A stretch of DNA of 64,000 nt from Actinoplanes xinjiangensis (lineage in GTDB: Bacteria; Actinomycetota; Actinomycetes; Mycobacteriales; Micromonosporaceae): assembly GCF_003148685.1 (NCBI RefSeq), contig NZ_QGGR01000003.1, positions 62,001-126,000 of the forward strand, written 5' to 3'. Each line of letters starts with the position of its first letter. The first letter of the stretch is position 1. Below are positions 1 through 9,772 of this stretch, one piece after another. The notes beneath the pieces were generated by a model that was given only the letters and a program-made list of their open reading frames with translations, was not told where the DNA came from and did no database searches. The translations under genes were made by a program, and so were the position numbers.

Positions 1-243
1 GTCGTGCCCGGTCTGATCCATCGCACAGCAGCGCCGCAGACTGACCACGGGCAGCACCCGGCCCCGCAGGTTCGCCAGACCCTCCAGCGACGGGGGCCCG
101 AGCGGCACCTTCACCACCGCGGGCATCCGGATGATCTCCTGCACCCGGCGCATCGGGAAGGCGTACCGCTCCCCCGCCATGTCGAAGGTGACGTAGTCGC
201 TGTTCTCGTCGAACTCGTCGGCGAGATCCTCGTCGGCGTCCAT
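1..243 (-). CDS. cheW: Chemotaxis coupling protein CheW, C-terminus cut by window edge
   Basis: The visible 81 residues begin [20 protein letters not shown] and continue through an RVQEIIR segment and a [20 protein letters not shown] segment. This is the classic CheW fold signature, in which the protein reads as a small beta-barrel scaffold linking receptors to the CheA kinase. The gene lies 21 bp downstream of the receptor gene on the same strand, so the two are probably one operon and the protein probably serves that receptor. About half of a usual 150 to 170 residue CheW is present and the rest lies left of the window. An acidic N-terminal tail of about 15 residues precedes the domain. The family call is firm; which CheA it couples to cannot be seen. 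Confidence 0.88.
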   Translation of the reverse strand, partial: MDADEDLADEFDENSDYVTFDMAGERYAFPMRRVQEIIRMPAVVKVPLGPPSLEGLANLRGRVLPVVSLRRCCAMDQTGHD

Positions 244-264
244 CGGGTGTCCCCTTCCCGTCCG

Positions 265-2205
265 TCAGGCGGCGTTCTGAAGCTCGTCGGCGAGAGCGGC
301 GATCTCCTCGACCGCGGCCGCGAGCTCCTCGGCGCCCTGCGCCTGCTCCTTGGCGGCGGTGGAGCACTGGGCCGCGAGCTGCTCGGCCTCGTTGGCGGAG
401 GAGGCGATCTGGTCCAGACCGACCTTGACCTCGCCCAGCACGCTCACGATCTGGACGGCCGACTCGCGTACCTCCTCGTTGCCGCCGCGGACCTGCTGCA
501 TGTCGCGCTCGATCTCCTGGAGCCGGACGGTGATCGCACCGGCGGTCTCCACCTCGGCCAGCGAGAGACGGCTGGTCTCCTCCAGGTCGGCGCGGACCTC
601 GACGATCCGGTCCTGCACCGCCTTGACCAGGTCCTTGATGCGGTCGGCGTTGTCGGCCGAGTCTCTGGCCAGGTTGCGGATGTCGGTGGAGACCACCGCG
701 AAGCCCTTACCGAACTCGCCGGCCCGCGCCGACTCCACCGAGCCGTTGACCGCGAGCATGTTGGTCTGGATCGACACGTTCGCGATGGCGTCGACGATCT
801 TGTCGATCCGGCGGGAGATCTGCTCCAGCTCGCTGACCTTGCGGACGTTGTCGGTGCCCTCGCGGGCGGCCTGGCCGATCGCGTTGATCATCGATTCGAC
901 CTGTTCCTTGTTGGTCGACAGCAGCTCCAGGATGGCGTCGGCGCGTTCCACCGCGGCCGAACCCCGGTTCATCGACTGCTGGGCGCCCTGCTCGATCTGG
1001 CCCACCAGCTCGGATGTCTGCTGGCCCTTCTCGGCGGCCGTCCGAGCACCGGCGTTGATCTCATTGATCGCCACGTTGATCTGGGTGGCGGCCCGGTTGA
1101 TCTCCTCCACCGCCGCGGAGAGCTCCTCGGCCGCGGTGGCCACCTCCTCCGCGCTCTTGGCGATGTCGGTGCTGCTGCGCAGTGTCTCGGAGACCTCGGC
1201 CAACTCCTCGGCGGCCTGCTCGCTCTGGCGCAGCGCCTGCGTCTGCTGGGCCACCGTCTGCAGCGACTCCTCGCACGCCGCGGACTGCTGCTCGGCCGCC
1301 GCCGCGATCTCCTCGGACTTCTGCTTGCCCGCCGCCGCGGACCGCTTCGACTGCTCGGCGGCGGTGGCCATCTCTACGGCGCCGGCCATGATCGAGCCCA
1401 TGTCGGCCCGGATCGTCTCCAGCTGGGAGGTGATCGTCTGGCCCTTCTCCATCTCACCCCGGGCCATCTCGGCGGAGGTCTGCACCGCGCCGGCGATCTC
1501 GGTGACGCTGGTACGGACCTCGTCGATCAGGTCGCGGATCTGCCGGGCGCTGCGTTCGCTGGTCTCGGCCAGCGTGCGTACCTCGTCGGCGACCACGGCG
1601 AAACCCTTGCCGTGCTGCCGGGCCCGGGCCGCCTCGATCGCGGCGTTCAGGGCCAGCAGGTTGGTCTGGTCGGCGATGTGGGCGACCGTCTTCACGATCT
1701 CGCCGATCTCGTCGGCCTGCTTCTCCAGCTCGGTGATGGTGACGACCGAGGTGGTCTGGCGCGCCGAGCTGCGCTCCACATTGGCCAGCAGATTGCTGAT
1801 CCCGCCCCGGGTCTCGTTGATCAGGTTCTGGAGCGCCTGGCTCAGGTCGGCGACCTGGCGGGTGGTCAGCTCCTGACGCCCGACCCGCTCCTCGATCTGA
1901 TTCATCGCGGCCAGGCTCTGCTGGGTCGCGCCCGAGGCCTCCTCCGCACCGGCCGCGATCTGCTGCATCGATTCGGACAGCTGCCGGGACGCCTCGGCGG
2001 CTTCGGCGTTCTGCGCCGAGATCTCGGCCGTGGCCGTGGCGATCCGTTCGGCGGCCTGTTGCTGTTTCGCCACCGACCGGGCCTGACGCCGGTTCGCGTC
2101 CGGGTCACCGCCCCGGGCCGGCCGGGCCGGCGCCGCCGCCGCGGCCGCCGGCCGGGCGCGCGAGGTGTCGGTACTGCGCCCGGTAGTGGTGCTGGTGAGG
2201 GGCAT
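265..2205 (-). CDS. Soluble methyl-accepting chemotaxis protein with two signalling hairpin tips
   Basis: This 646-residue protein is nearly all heptad-rich helix, with an Ala/Pro/Arg-rich N-terminus (about residues 18 to 40). It has no signal peptide, membrane segment or recognisable ligand-binding domain, so it should act in the cytoplasm. The conserved receptor tip that contacts CheA and CheW occurs twice. The first is near residues 178 to 205 ([16 protein letters not shown], then [15 protein letters not shown]). The second is near 476 to 505 ([20 protein letters not shown], then [14 protein letters not shown]). Ordinary receptors have one tip at the turn of one long hairpin; here two hairpins seem joined in tandem. 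In copy one the usual tip Glu is Gln (ARQHGKG), while copy two keeps AGEFGKG but has diverged flanks. Glu/Gln pairs suited to methylation are abundant. cheW follows directly. Confidence 0.9.
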   Translation of the reverse strand: MPLTSTTTGRSTDTSRARPAAAAAAPARPARGGDPDANRRQARSVAKQQQAAERIATATAEISAQNAEAAEASRQLSESMQQIAAGAEEASGATQQSLAAMNQIEERVGRQELTTRQVADLSQALQNLINETRGGISNLLANVERSSARQTTSVVTITELEKQADEIGEIVKTVAHIADQTNLLALNAAIEAARARQHGKGFAVVADEVRTLAETSERSARQIRDLIDEVRTSVTEIAGAVQTSAEMARGEMEKGQTITSQLETIRADMGSIMAGAVEMATAAEQSKRSAAAGKQKSEEIAAAAEQQSAACEESLQTVAQQTQALRQSEQAAEELAEVSETLRSSTDIAKSAEEVATAAEELSAAVEEINRAATQINVAINEINAGARTAAEKGQQTSELVGQIEQGAQQSMNRGSAAVERADAILELLSTNKEQVESMINAIGQAAREGTDNVRKVSELEQISRRIDKIVDAIANVSIQTNMLAVNGSVESARAGEFGKGFAVVSTDIRNLARDSADNADRIKDLVKAVQDRIVEVRADLEETSRLSLAEVETAGAITVRLQEIERDMQQVRGGNEEVRESAVQIVSVLGEVKVGLDQIASSANEAEQLAAQCSTAAKEQAQGAEELAAAVEEIAALADELQNAA

Positions 2206-2449
2206 GGGTGGTCTCCCATCTGGGTCCGGTGGATCCGGCGCACACTAGGGTCGGGTCGCCACAAGCAGGGAACGTCGGTCGCTCACCATCGGAGAACATG
2301 TCTCGACGACCCCTCCGACCAGGCAAATCCTGGCATCGCTGCAAACCTCGTCGACCTGATATCGACCGAGTTCACGGCCGGCGCCGGGGGTTTGCGACCG
2401 CCCCACACGGGCAATCGGGACAACTACCTGATGAACCGGAAGGCGGACG

Positions 2450-2698
2450 ATGAGCGACACACGACCTGACGAACTGTCCAGCACGCTCGACGCCGGTACC
2501 GATGTCGAAGAGCTGCGCAACGGCGGTCCGGCCCCCGCCGAGGGCATCATGACCACGACCGGCGGGACCGCCGGGCCGGCCAGCTTCCCGAGCCGGGCGC
2601 GGAGTGGGCCCGGGGTGGCGAACACGACCACCGGCGACGCCACCACGGGCGCCCTGCGCACGCCGCCGGAGGAGTACACCAGCGACACCGCGGGCTGA
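2450..2698 (+). CDS. Small hypothetical protein (82 aa)
   Basis: A short reading frame begins [20 protein letters not shown] after a good ribosome site (GGAAGGCGGA, about 3 bases before the ATG). The second half is rich in Thr, Gly, Pro and Ala ([22 protein letters not shown]), suggesting a disordered chain, and there is no membrane segment or signal peptide. It stands alone between the divergent receptor gene and dtd, followed closely by a strong hairpin. No family is recognised. The coding call rests on the ribosome site and an open frame in GC-rich DNA, so it is only moderately secure. Confidence 0.5.
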   Translation: MSDTRPDELSSTLDAGTDVEELRNGGPAPAEGIMTTTGGTAGPASFPSRARSGPGVANTTTGDATTGALRTPPEEYTSDTAG

Positions 2699-2711
2699 GC
2701 GGCTCGGATAA

Positions 2712-2756
2712 CGTCCGTTCCGGCCCTCGCGAGCGGCGCGACGGCCGGAACGGACG
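2712..2756. terminator. 14-bp perfect hairpin between the small gene and dtd
   Basis: CGTCCGTTCCGGCC at 2712-2725 pairs perfectly with GGCCGGAACGGACG at 2743-2756 across a 17-base loop. There is no T-run. It sits 13 bases after the upstream stop, and its right arm touches the probable dtd ribosome site (GGAG near 2756-2759). It could end the small transcript or hide the dtd ribosome site. Confidence 0.6.
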
Positions 2757-2763
2757 GAGTCCC

Positions 2764-3183
2764 ATGCGAGCGCTGGTGCAGACCGTGAGCCGGGCGAGTG
2801 TGACCGTCGACGGCGCGATCGTCGGCGAGATCAAGGACGGCCTGCTGGTCCTCGTGGGCGTGACCCACGACGACACCCCGGCGAAGGCGGCGGAACTGGC
2901 CCGCAAGACGTGGGAGCTACGGGTCCTGGAGGACCGCTCGGCCGCCGACCTGACCGCGCCCCTGCTCGTGATCAGCCAGTTCACCCTCTACGGCGACGCG
3001 CGCAAGGGCCGCCGCCCCAGTTGGAGCGCGGCCGCGCCGGCCGAGGCCGCCGAACCCCTGATCGAGGAGTACGTGACAGCACTGCGCGCCCGGGGAGCGA
3101 CCGTCGAGACCGGCCGCTTCCGGGCGCACATGCTGGTGGAGTCGGTGAACGTCGGACCGTGCACGGTCCTGCTGGAGCTCTAG
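2764..3183 (+). CDS. dtd: D-aminoacyl-tRNA deacylase (Dtd)
   Basis: Dtd hydrolyses the ester of D-amino acids, and of glycine wrongly attached to tRNA-Ala, as a homodimer in the cytoplasm. The protein starts [17 protein letters not shown], the standard family N-terminus, and has the catalytic motif SQFTLYGD at residues 71 to 78. The second conserved motif, usually NxGPVT, appears as NVGPCT at 129 to 134, so the valine is cysteine and the first variable residue is Val. Length is 139 residues, normal for the family. The gene follows a long hairpin and ends tail-to-tail with spo0M, the stop codons overlapping by a few bases. Identification is secure. Confidence 0.95.
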   Translation: MRALVQTVSRASVTVDGAIVGEIKDGLLVLVGVTHDDTPAKAAELARKTWELRVLEDRSAADLTAPLLVISQFTLYGDARKGRRPSWSAAAPAEAAEPLIEEYVTALRARGATVETGRFRAHMLVESVNVGPCTVLLEL

Positions 3184-3968
3184 AAGAACAATCCGCGGCG
3201 GGACGCCGACTGGCGCAGCCACTGGTCGAGCCGGGACACCCAGTCGATCTGGTCGGCGGACGCGTAGTCGACGTCGAAGCTGCCGAACGCGTCGTGCCCC
3301 TCGGTGAAGACGCCGCCGCGCTTGTCCAGCTCCAGGATCACCTGCAACCTCTGCGGCGTCGGCAGGAACGTCAGCTCCAGCTGGTTGATGCCGCTCGCGT
3401 ACTGCGACGGCGGGTGGAACTCGATCTCCTGGTAGAACGGCAGGTGCTGCTCCACCCCGTGGATCCGGCCCTGCTCCACGTCGGCCCTGCTGAACCGGAA
3501 ACCGATCTGGAGCAGCGCGTTGAGGATCCGCTCCTGGGCCGGCAGCGGGTGCACGGCGACCGTGTCCAGGTCCGACTTGTCGACCGCGCGGGCCACCTCC
3601 AGCTCGGTGGCCAGGCCCATCGTCATGCCGTGCAGATGCTGCCCGTACACCTCGGTGATCGGGGTCTGCCAGGGCACCTCGAAGCGGAACGGCACGTCGT
3701 GCCGGGCGCCGGACTCCAGTTTGAAGGAGCCGGTCAGGCGCTGACGGTGGAATTCCTGGTTCGACTGGTACTCACTGTCGCCGCTCTCCACCTCGACCCG
3801 GGTCATCAGGCCGATCGCGACATACTCGATGTCGACCGCGTGGTCCCCACCGACCACGTGGACCTGACCCTCGAGGTATCCGCCGGGATAGGTGTTCGGG
3901 TTGGTCAGCACGGTGTCCACCGACGGACCGCCCACGCCGAACGCTTGCATCATTCGTTTGAAGACCAC
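3180..3968 (-). CDS. Sporulation-control protein Spo0M family (arrestin-like)
   Basis: The 262-residue protein begins [20 protein letters not shown] and continues with [20 protein letters not shown], the hallmark N-terminus of SpoOM proteins, which have an arrestin-like beta-sandwich fold. Family members bind membranes or partner proteins and influence sporulation in Bacillus; their exact role in actinomycetes is not settled. The GTG start at 3968 was chosen because AGGAGGAGG lies six bases upstream; a longer frame reaching 4013 has no ribosome site. No membrane segment is seen. It is convergent with dtd and divergent from the sigma factor gene, sharing a 224-bp upstream region with it. Confidence 0.85.
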   Translation of the reverse strand: MVFKRMMQAFGVGGPSVDTVLTNPNTYPGGYLEGQVHVVGGDHAVDIEYVAIGLMTRVEVESGDSEYQSNQEFHRQRLTGSFKLESGARHDVPFRFEVPWQTPITEVYGQHLHGMTMGLATELEVARAVDKSDLDTVAVHPLPAQERILNALLQIGFRFSRADVEQGRIHGVEQHLPFYQEIEFHPPSQYASGINQLELTFLPTPQRLQVILELDKRGGVFTEGHDAFGSFDVDYASADQIDWVSRLDQWLRQSASRRGLFF

Positions 3969-4192
3969 GCAGATCCTCCTCCTAGGGCCATGCACATTAT
4001 CGAGTTCCGGCACATTGTCCGGTGGCCCGAGCGCTTCCGTTGTCGGTTTGGCGACGTCAGGCTTCTCCCCGATTCATGCCACCTGGACGCTGGCCTCACC
4101 TCCGCTTAACGCGCCACGGACGAAGCTAGCCCTCACACCGGCACGGATGCGGCTGGTACGCACGAGACGTTACTCGGGGGAGGGGACTCGAA

Positions 4193-5194
4193 GTGGTCCT
4201 GAACATGAAGGCGTCGGAGTCGATGGCGGCTGAGGACAGCATGACCGACGATGTCGAGCCGCTGGCCGACCTGGACGCCACGGACGAGCGCGGTGTGTCC
4301 GCCGACCTCGTTCGTGCCTACCTCAACGGCATCGGCCGGACCCGGCTGCTCACCGCCGTCGAGGAGGTGACACTCTCCAAGCGCATCGAAGCCGGCCTCT
4401 ACGCCGACGAGAAGCTGCCGGCGGCGCCCGCCGACCTGGCGCCTCTGCTGCGGGTCATCGCCGCCGAGGGCAAGGCCGCCAAGAACCACCTGCTGGAGGC
4501 CAACCTGCGCCTCGTGGTCAGCATCGCGAAGCGCTACACCGGTCGCGGCATGGCCTTCCTCGACCTGATCCAGGAGGGCAACCTCGGCCTGATCCGCGCG
4601 GTCGAGAAGTTCGACTACACCAAGGGTTACAAGTTCTCCACGTACGCCACGTGGTGGATCCGGCAGGCCATCACCCGCGCCATGGCCGACCAGGCCCGCA
4701 CCATCCGCATTCCGGTGCACATGGTCGAGCAGGTCAACCGGATGGTCCGCTGCCGCCGCGACCTGGCCGCCTCACTCGGCCGGGAGCCCGGCATCGCCGA
4801 GATCGCCAAGGCGATGGACGTGCCGGAGTTCCAGGTCATCGAGCTGATCTCGTACGACCGGGAGCCGGTCAGCCTGGACCAGGCGGTCGGTGAGGACGGC
4901 GAGAGCGCCCTCGGTGACTTCGTCGCCGCGGTCGGCCCGAACGTGCCCGGCGAGGGCCACTCCCAGGGCGAGCTGCGCAGCGAGGTGGAGATCGTCCTGG
5001 CCACCCTCTCCGAGCGGGAGTCCGCGGTGATCCGGCTGCGCTTCGGCCTGGACGACGGCCGGCAGCGCACCCTCGACGAGGTGGGCCGCGAGTTCGGTCT
5101 CAGCCGCGAGCGGATCCGCCAGATCGAGAAGGTCACCATGCTGAAGCTGCGTGACCCGGAGCGGGCGTCCCGCCTCGAGGCCTACGCCTCCTAG
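4193..5194 (+). CDS. sigB: RNA polymerase sigma factor, SigB-type group 2 sigma-70
   Basis: This 333-residue sigma factor has all core regions: region 1.2 ([16 protein letters not shown]), region 2 ([20 protein letters not shown], then [20 protein letters not shown]), region 3, and the region 4.2 helix-turn-helix ([20 protein letters not shown]). It lacks the long basic N-terminal extension of principal actinobacterial sigma factors, so it matches the shorter SigB class (mycobacterial SigB is about 320 residues). Nearby ideR supports this, because sigB and ideR are also adjacent in mycobacteria. SigB-type factors direct housekeeping-like and stress promoters. The GTG start follows GGGGGAGGGG; an ATG five codons downstream is possible. 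It is convergent with pat, overlapping at the stop codons. Confidence 0.92.
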   Translation: MVLNMKASESMAAEDSMTDDVEPLADLDATDERGVSADLVRAYLNGIGRTRLLTAVEEVTLSKRIEAGLYADEKLPAAPADLAPLLRVIAAEGKAAKNHLLEANLRLVVSIAKRYTGRGMAFLDLIQEGNLGLIRAVEKFDYTKGYKFSTYATWWIRQAITRAMADQARTIRIPVHMVEQVNRMVRCRRDLAASLGREPGIAEIAKAMDVPEFQVIELISYDREPVSLDQAVGEDGESALGDFVAAVGPNVPGEGHSQGELRSEVEIVLATLSERESAVIRLRFGLDDGRQRTLDEVGREFGLSRERIRQIEKVTMLKLRDPERASRLEAYAS

Positions 5195-7746
5195 ACGCTC
5201 CGCAACCTCCGGGGGCCGGTGTCCGGCCGGGCCCCCGGGTCGCCGAACTCGATGGCGGCGTGCAGCACGGACCAGCCGTCCGGGCGCGCCAGCACCGGGT
5301 TCAGCGTCAGCGAGCGGACCCGCGGTTGCTCGTCGGCCAGCCGGCCCACCCGCAGCAGCAGATCGATCAGGGCGGCCCGGTCCACCGGGGTGGACCCGCG
5401 GTAACCATGGAGCAGCGGTGCCGCCCGTGGCTCGTCGACAAGTGCCTCGGCGGCCCGGTCGGTGAGCGGCGCGGCCCGCCAGGCCAGATCGCCCAGCAGC
5501 TCACTGGCGACGCCACCGAGCCCGAAACCGATCACCGGGCCGAACGCCGGGTCCTCGACCATCTCGATGGTGCAGGCGACACCCGGCGGTACCATGGTCT
5601 GGACCAGGACGTCCGGGCCGAAGGCGTCGGCCAGTTCGGCGTACGCCACGCGTACCCCCTGCTCTCCGGAGACCGCGAGGCGCACCGCGCCGAGGTCGAT
5701 CCGATGCCGCATGGCCCCGCCCGCCGCTTTGAGCGCGACCGGAAAGCCCAGCTCAGCAGCCGCCTCGACGGCCGCGTCCGCACTGCCGGCCAGCGTCGAC
5801 GGCAGCACCGCGATGCCGTAGGCGGCGAGCAGACCGGTCGGCGACTCGGCAGCGACGGCAGCTTCCGCCCCGACCGGGTCCACACCGGACAGCGCCGGCA
5901 TGACGCCCGGTGGACGGCGCAGCCAGTCGGCGTAACCGACCACTCGGGACAACGCGCGGACCGCCTCCTCGACCGAGGGATAGGCGGGCACCCGTGGCGG
6001 CGCCTGACCGAAGACCATCGTCGCGACCGTCGGTTTCTCACCGGCCAGGGCCACGCTCGCGAGCGCCGCGGTGAAATCGGCGTCCTCGTCGGCGTGCCGG
6101 CCCGGCATCGGCGGCGCGAAGACCACCACCAGCGCGTCCACCGACGGGTCGACGGCCGCGTCGGCGAGCGCGTCGGCGAGGTCGTGGGCGCCCGCCTCCG
6201 GGCCGGTGTCGCGCGGGTAGCCGTCGGCCACCACCAGACCGGCCGACCGGCAGGCCACCACCGCGAGCGCGGCCAGCGCCGACGAGTTGCCGACCACGGC
6301 GACCCGGCGGCCGGCCGGCAGCGGCTGGTGGGCCAGCAGCATGCCGACGTCGAAGAGTTCCTGGACGGTGTCCACCCGGATCACCCCGGAACGGGCGAAC
6401 AGGGCGGTCACCGCATGCGCGTCCGGGCCGGGCGTGGCACCGGACAGACCGGGCGGGCGGGTCGCCGAGGCCACCGCCACCACCGGCTTGACCCGGCTGA
6501 TCCGGCGGGCCAGGCGGGCGAACTTGCGCGGGTTGCCGAACGTCTCCAGGTAGAGCAGGACCACGTCGGTGCCGGGGTCGTCCTGCCAGTACTGCAACAG
6601 GTCGTTGCCGGAGACGTCGGCCCGGTTGCCGGCCGACACGAAGCTGGACAGGCCCAGCCCACGCCGGTCGGCCTCGGCGAGCAGGGCGACCCCGAGCGCG
6701 CCGCTCTGGCTGAAGAAGCCGACACGGCCGGCCTTCGGCAGACGGGGCGAGAGGGTGGCGTTCAGCCGTACCTCCGGGTCGGTGTTGGCGATCCCGAAGC
6801 TGCTCGGGCCCACCACCCGCAACCCGGCGGCCCGCGCCGCCTCGACCAGCGCGCGCTGCTGCGCGGCTCCCTCCGGGCCGGTCTCGGCGAAGCCCGCCGA
6901 GACCACCACCCCGCCACCCGCACCGGCGCGGGCGGCATCCATCCCGGCCTCCGCCACCCGGTCGGCCGGCACGGCGATCAGGGCCAGGTCGATCGGCACA
7001 CCGGCATCAACCGCGCTCCGGTACGCCGCAAGCCCGGCCACCCGCTCGGCGGAGGGATGCACCGGCACCACCCGGCCGGTGTAGCCGCCGTCGCGCAGAT
7101 TGCCGAGGATGTGCGCGCCGATCCCGTGGCCGGTGGCGCTGGCCCCGTAGACGGCGATGCCCCGGGGCGCCAGCAGCCGGGCGATCGACCGTGCCTCGGT
7201 CAGGTGCTCGCGGGACTCCTGCACCTCCCGGGACTTCTCGGTCGGCTCGATCGGGAAGCTCAGGTGGACCACACCGTCGGCGTAGCGGCGCTGCACCTGG
7301 TAGCCGGTGTCGCCGAAGACGCGCAGCATCCCGTTGTTCTCCGGGAGGACCTCGGCGACGAACCGGGTGATCCCGTTCTCCCGGGCCGCGTCGGCGAGGT
7401 GCTCCAGCAGCACCGACCCGATCCCCCGGCCCTGGAGCGCGTCCTCCACCACGAACGCGACCTCGGCCTCCGGCGAGTCCGGGCCGAGCCGCTCGTATCG
7501 CCCGACGGCGGTGATCCGGCCGTCGGCGAGCGTGACGAACGCCTCCCGGTCGCGGTGGTCGACGTTGACGAAACGCTGGAGGTCACGTTCCGGGATCCGC
7601 GGGTAGGGCGAGAAGTAGCGGAGGTACCGGGTGCGATCGCTCATCCGGGAATGGAAGTCCACGATGGCCGGAGCATCCTCCGGCCGGATCCGGCGCAGGT
7701 GCGCGGCGGTTCCATCGGAGAGAAGAACGTCCGCGCTGCGCTCCAT
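5191..7746 (-). CDS. Pat-type protein lysine acetyltransferase: N-terminal GNAT plus NDP-forming acyl-CoA synthetase-like domain
   Basis: The 851-residue protein opens with a GNAT domain (acetyl-CoA loop QGRGIG at 105 to 110). It is followed from about residue 190 by a CoA-binding and CoA-ligase region like NDP-forming acetyl-CoA synthetase, ending in an ATP-grasp part (about 630 to 851). Salmonella Pat has the GNAT at the C-terminus; the reversed order here matches Streptomyces Pat, which acetylates acyl-CoA synthetases. In a by-eye alignment before GVIRVDT, the catalytic phospho-His of true synthetases falls on Ser, so the large domain is probably an acyl-CoA sensor rather than an enzyme. 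acuC ends three bases upstream on the same strand, implying coupled translation of the acetyltransferase and its deacetylase. Confidence 0.9.
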   Translation of the reverse strand: MERSADVLLSDGTAAHLRRIRPEDAPAIVDFHSRMSDRTRYLRYFSPYPRIPERDLQRFVNVDHRDREAFVTLADGRITAVGRYERLGPDSPEAEVAFVVEDALQGRGIGSVLLEHLADAARENGITRFVAEVLPENNGMLRVFGDTGYQVQRRYADGVVHLSFPIEPTEKSREVQESREHLTEARSIARLLAPRGIAVYGASATGHGIGAHILGNLRDGGYTGRVVPVHPSAERVAGLAAYRSAVDAGVPIDLALIAVPADRVAEAGMDAARAGAGGGVVVSAGFAETGPEGAAQQRALVEAARAAGLRVVGPSSFGIANTDPEVRLNATLSPRLPKAGRVGFFSQSGALGVALLAEADRRGLGLSSFVSAGNRADVSGNDLLQYWQDDPGTDVVLLYLETFGNPRKFARLARRISRVKPVVAVASATRPPGLSGATPGPDAHAVTALFARSGVIRVDTVQELFDVGMLLAHQPLPAGRRVAVVGNSSALAALAVVACRSAGLVVADGYPRDTGPEAGAHDLADALADAAVDPSVDALVVVFAPPMPGRHADEDADFTAALASVALAGEKPTVATMVFGQAPPRVPAYPSVEEAVRALSRVVGYADWLRRPPGVMPALSGVDPVGAEAAVAAESPTGLLAAYGIAVLPSTLAGSADAAVEAAAELGFPVALKAAGGAMRHRIDLGAVRLAVSGEQGVRVAYAELADAFGPDVLVQTMVPPGVACTIEMVEDPAFGPVIGFGLGGVASELLGDLAWRAAPLTDRAAEALVDEPRAAPLLHGYRGSTPVDRAALIDLLLRVGRLADEQPRVRSLTLNPVLARPDGWSVLHAAIEFGDPGARPDTGPRRLRSV

Positions 7747-7749
7747 GAG

Positions 7750-8931
7750 TCAGTCCCGGGGATCGTGGGGGTCCAGGCCGTGCAACGGGAAGACCGCGGT
7801 CCGGGTGGCGAGGATCGCCCGGTCCACCGGGTCGTCGCTCGTCCCCGGCCAGGACTCCACCGGCGGCTCGGTCCCATCGGTCATCGTCTCCGGAATCGTA
7901 GCCTCCGGACGGCGGGCGGCGGCCAGCGCGCGCCACTGCTGCGGGATGCGCGTCTGAGGCGCCAGCGGCTCCCCGGTGGCCACCGCGAGCAGGTGCGACC
8001 AGGCCCGTGGGACCACCTCGACCAGGGCATACCCCCCGCCGCCGGTGGCCACCCAACGACCGTCGCAGACCTCGTCGGCCAGCGCGCGCATGGCGATGTA
8101 GGCGGCGCGCTGCCCGTCCACCGACAGCTGCAGGTCGGCCAGCGGGTCGAGCCGGTGCGCGTCGGCGCCGCACTGGCTGATGATGATCTCCGGGGCGAAG
8201 GCGCGGATCACCGACGGCACCACGGCGTGGAACGCCTTGAGCCAGCCGGCGTCATCGGTACCCGGTGGCAGCGGCACGTTGACCGCGGTGCCCTCGGCGT
8301 TCGGCCCGCCGGTCTCGTCGGCGAAGCCGGTGCCCGGGAAGAGCGCGAGCGGTGTCTCGTGCAGGCTGACGGTGAGCACCCGCGGGTCGTCGTAGAACAC
8401 CGTCTGCACCCCGTCGCCGTGGTGCACGTCGACGTCGATGTACGCCACCCGCTGCGCGCCCTGCTCCAGCAGCCAGGCGATCGCCACCGCCGGGTCGTTG
8501 TAGACGCAGAAGCCGGCCGCGCGGGCCGGCATCGCGTGGTGCAGGCCGCCGGCCACGTTCACCGCGCGCCGGGCCGCGCCGTGCCACACCGCCTTCGCGG
8601 CGGCCAGGGTGGCACCGCAGATCCGGGACGAGGCGTGGTGCATGCCGTCGAAGACCGGGTTGTCCGGAGTGTTCAGTCCCCAGCCGCTGAAGAACGGATC
8701 GATCGGGGCCATCCGGACCGCGTCCAGATAGTCGGCGCGGTGCACCCTGGTGAGATCGATCTCACTCGCTTCCACCGGAGTGATCATCTGGACTCCGGGC
8801 CGGTCCAGGATGCCAAGGTCACGGGCGAGGGCCATGGTCAGTTCGACCCGCACCGGATTGAGAGGATGATCGCCCATGTCGTAGTCGAGCAGGGCACTGT
8901 CCCAGACCACCGCCGTCGTGTCGTCCGCCAT
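7750..8931 (-). CDS. acuC: Acetoin utilisation protein AcuC, class I/II histone deacetylase-like lysine deacetylase
   Basis: The protein carries the zinc deacetylase motifs: tandem histidines in GGLHHAMPARAAGFCVYND, the metal-binding YIDVDVHHGDGVQ, and the later QCGADAHRLDPL aspartate, plus the HPLNPVRVELT entry motif. AcuC removes acetyl groups from enzymes such as acetyl-CoA synthetase, reversing Pat or AcuA. It is translated just before pat, so one transcript would carry both writer and eraser. The start is uncertain: ATG at 8931 (MADDTTAVVW) is used, but 8940 or an upstream codon to 8991 is open and no good ribosome site is visible for any. A 154-bp gap separates it from divergent ideR. 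A Pro/Thr-rich C-terminal tail of about 60 residues extends past the core. Confidence 0.9.
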   Translation of the reverse strand: MADDTTAVVWDSALLDYDMGDHPLNPVRVELTMALARDLGILDRPGVQMITPVEASEIDLTRVHRADYLDAVRMAPIDPFFSGWGLNTPDNPVFDGMHHASSRICGATLAAAKAVWHGAARRAVNVAGGLHHAMPARAAGFCVYNDPAVAIAWLLEQGAQRVAYIDVDVHHGDGVQTVFYDDPRVLTVSLHETPLALFPGTGFADETGGPNAEGTAVNVPLPPGTDDAGWLKAFHAVVPSVIRAFAPEIIISQCGADAHRLDPLADLQLSVDGQRAAYIAMRALADEVCDGRWVATGGGGYALVEVVPRAWSHLLAVATGEPLAPQTRIPQQWRALAAARRPEATIPETMTDGTEPPVESWPGTSDDPVDRAILATRTAVFPLHGLDPHDPRD

Positions 8932-9085
8932 GCCCGCCATGCTGCCATGCGCCCGGCGTCCCCCGGTCGTGGCGATGTGCTGTCCGCACACGTGTTTCGC
9001 CGTCGGGTAGGGTCGTCAGGCACTTGTCCGGGGCGGAGGTCAACCCTGCGCAACGCGGTATTATCGCTGCTGGGAGGGCCGCATC

Positions 9086-9772
9086 GTGAACGATCTCGTC
9101 GATACCACCGAGATGTACCTGCGCACCATTCTCGAGCTTGAAGAAGAAGGTGTGCCCGCGCTCCGTGCCCGGATCGCCGAGCGCCTGCATCAGAGCGGTC
9201 CCACGGTCAGTCAGACCGTCGCGCGGATGGAGCGTGACGGCCTCCTCACCGTCGAGGGCGACCGTCATCTCGTGCTCACCGAGCTGGGCCGCGCGTCGGC
9301 GGTCGCGGTCATGCGTAAGCACCGTCTCGCCGAGCTGCTGCTGGTCAACGTCATCGGCATGCCCTACGAGGAGGCCCACGAGGAGGCCTGCCGGTGGGAG
9401 CACGTGATGAGCGACGCCGTCGAGAAGCGGGTCTACGAGCTTCTCAACAAGCCGACCCGCTCGCCGTACGGGAATCCGATCCCGGGTCTCGACCAGCTGG
9501 GTGCACCGGACGACACGTCCGGGATCCTGGTGCACGGTGAGCGCAATCTGGCGTTCCCCGGGCTCAGCGGCAGCGTCGTCATCCAGCGCATCTGCGAGAG
9601 CGTGCAGACCAACTCGGACGTGCTGCGCCAGCTGCACGCCGCCGGGATCAACCCGGGGACGACGGTGACGGTGGCCCAGGAGCGCGACGGGGTGACCATC
9701 GACGGTTCCGCCGGCGACAAGATCCGGCTGCCGCGTGAGGTCGCGTCCCGGGTGTTCGTGGCGGCGCGCTAG
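9086..9772 (+). CDS. ideR: Iron-dependent repressor IdeR/DtxR
   Basis: IdeR is a metal-activated dimeric repressor of iron uptake genes and activator of iron storage. The 228-residue protein has the N-terminal winged helix (ERLHQSGPTVSQTVARMERD). Its metal ligands fall at the same numbers as in DtxR: Met10, Cys102, Glu105 and His106 for the primary site, and His79, Glu83 and His98 for the ancillary site. A C-terminal SH3-like domain (about 150 to 228) is complete. The GTG start has GGGAGGG seven bases upstream. It is divergent from acuC and convergent with a lipoprotein gene, sharing stop-codon bases. No clear IdeR box was found in its own upstream gap. Confidence 0.96.
   Translation: MNDLVDTTEMYLRTILELEEEGVPALRARIAERLHQSGPTVSQTVARMERDGLLTVEGDRHLVLTELGRASAVAVMRKHRLAELLLVNVIGMPYEEAHEEACRWEHVMSDAVEKRVYELLNKPTRSPYGNPIPGLDQLGAPDDTSGILVHGERNLAFPGLSGSVVIQRICESVQTNSDVLRQLHAAGINPGTTVTVAQERDGVTIDGSAGDKIRLPREVASRVFVAAR

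Noticed and set aside
4..2469. 821-codon plus-strand frame
   Set aside because: It is antisense to the chemoreceptor gene; its translation is repetitive Leu/Arg/Gly as expected from GC-rich antisense DNA, and no domain is visible.
5260..9141. 1293-codon plus-strand frame
   Set aside because: It lies antisense to pat and acuC, both of which have clear domains; the antisense product is Arg/His/Gly-rich with no motif.
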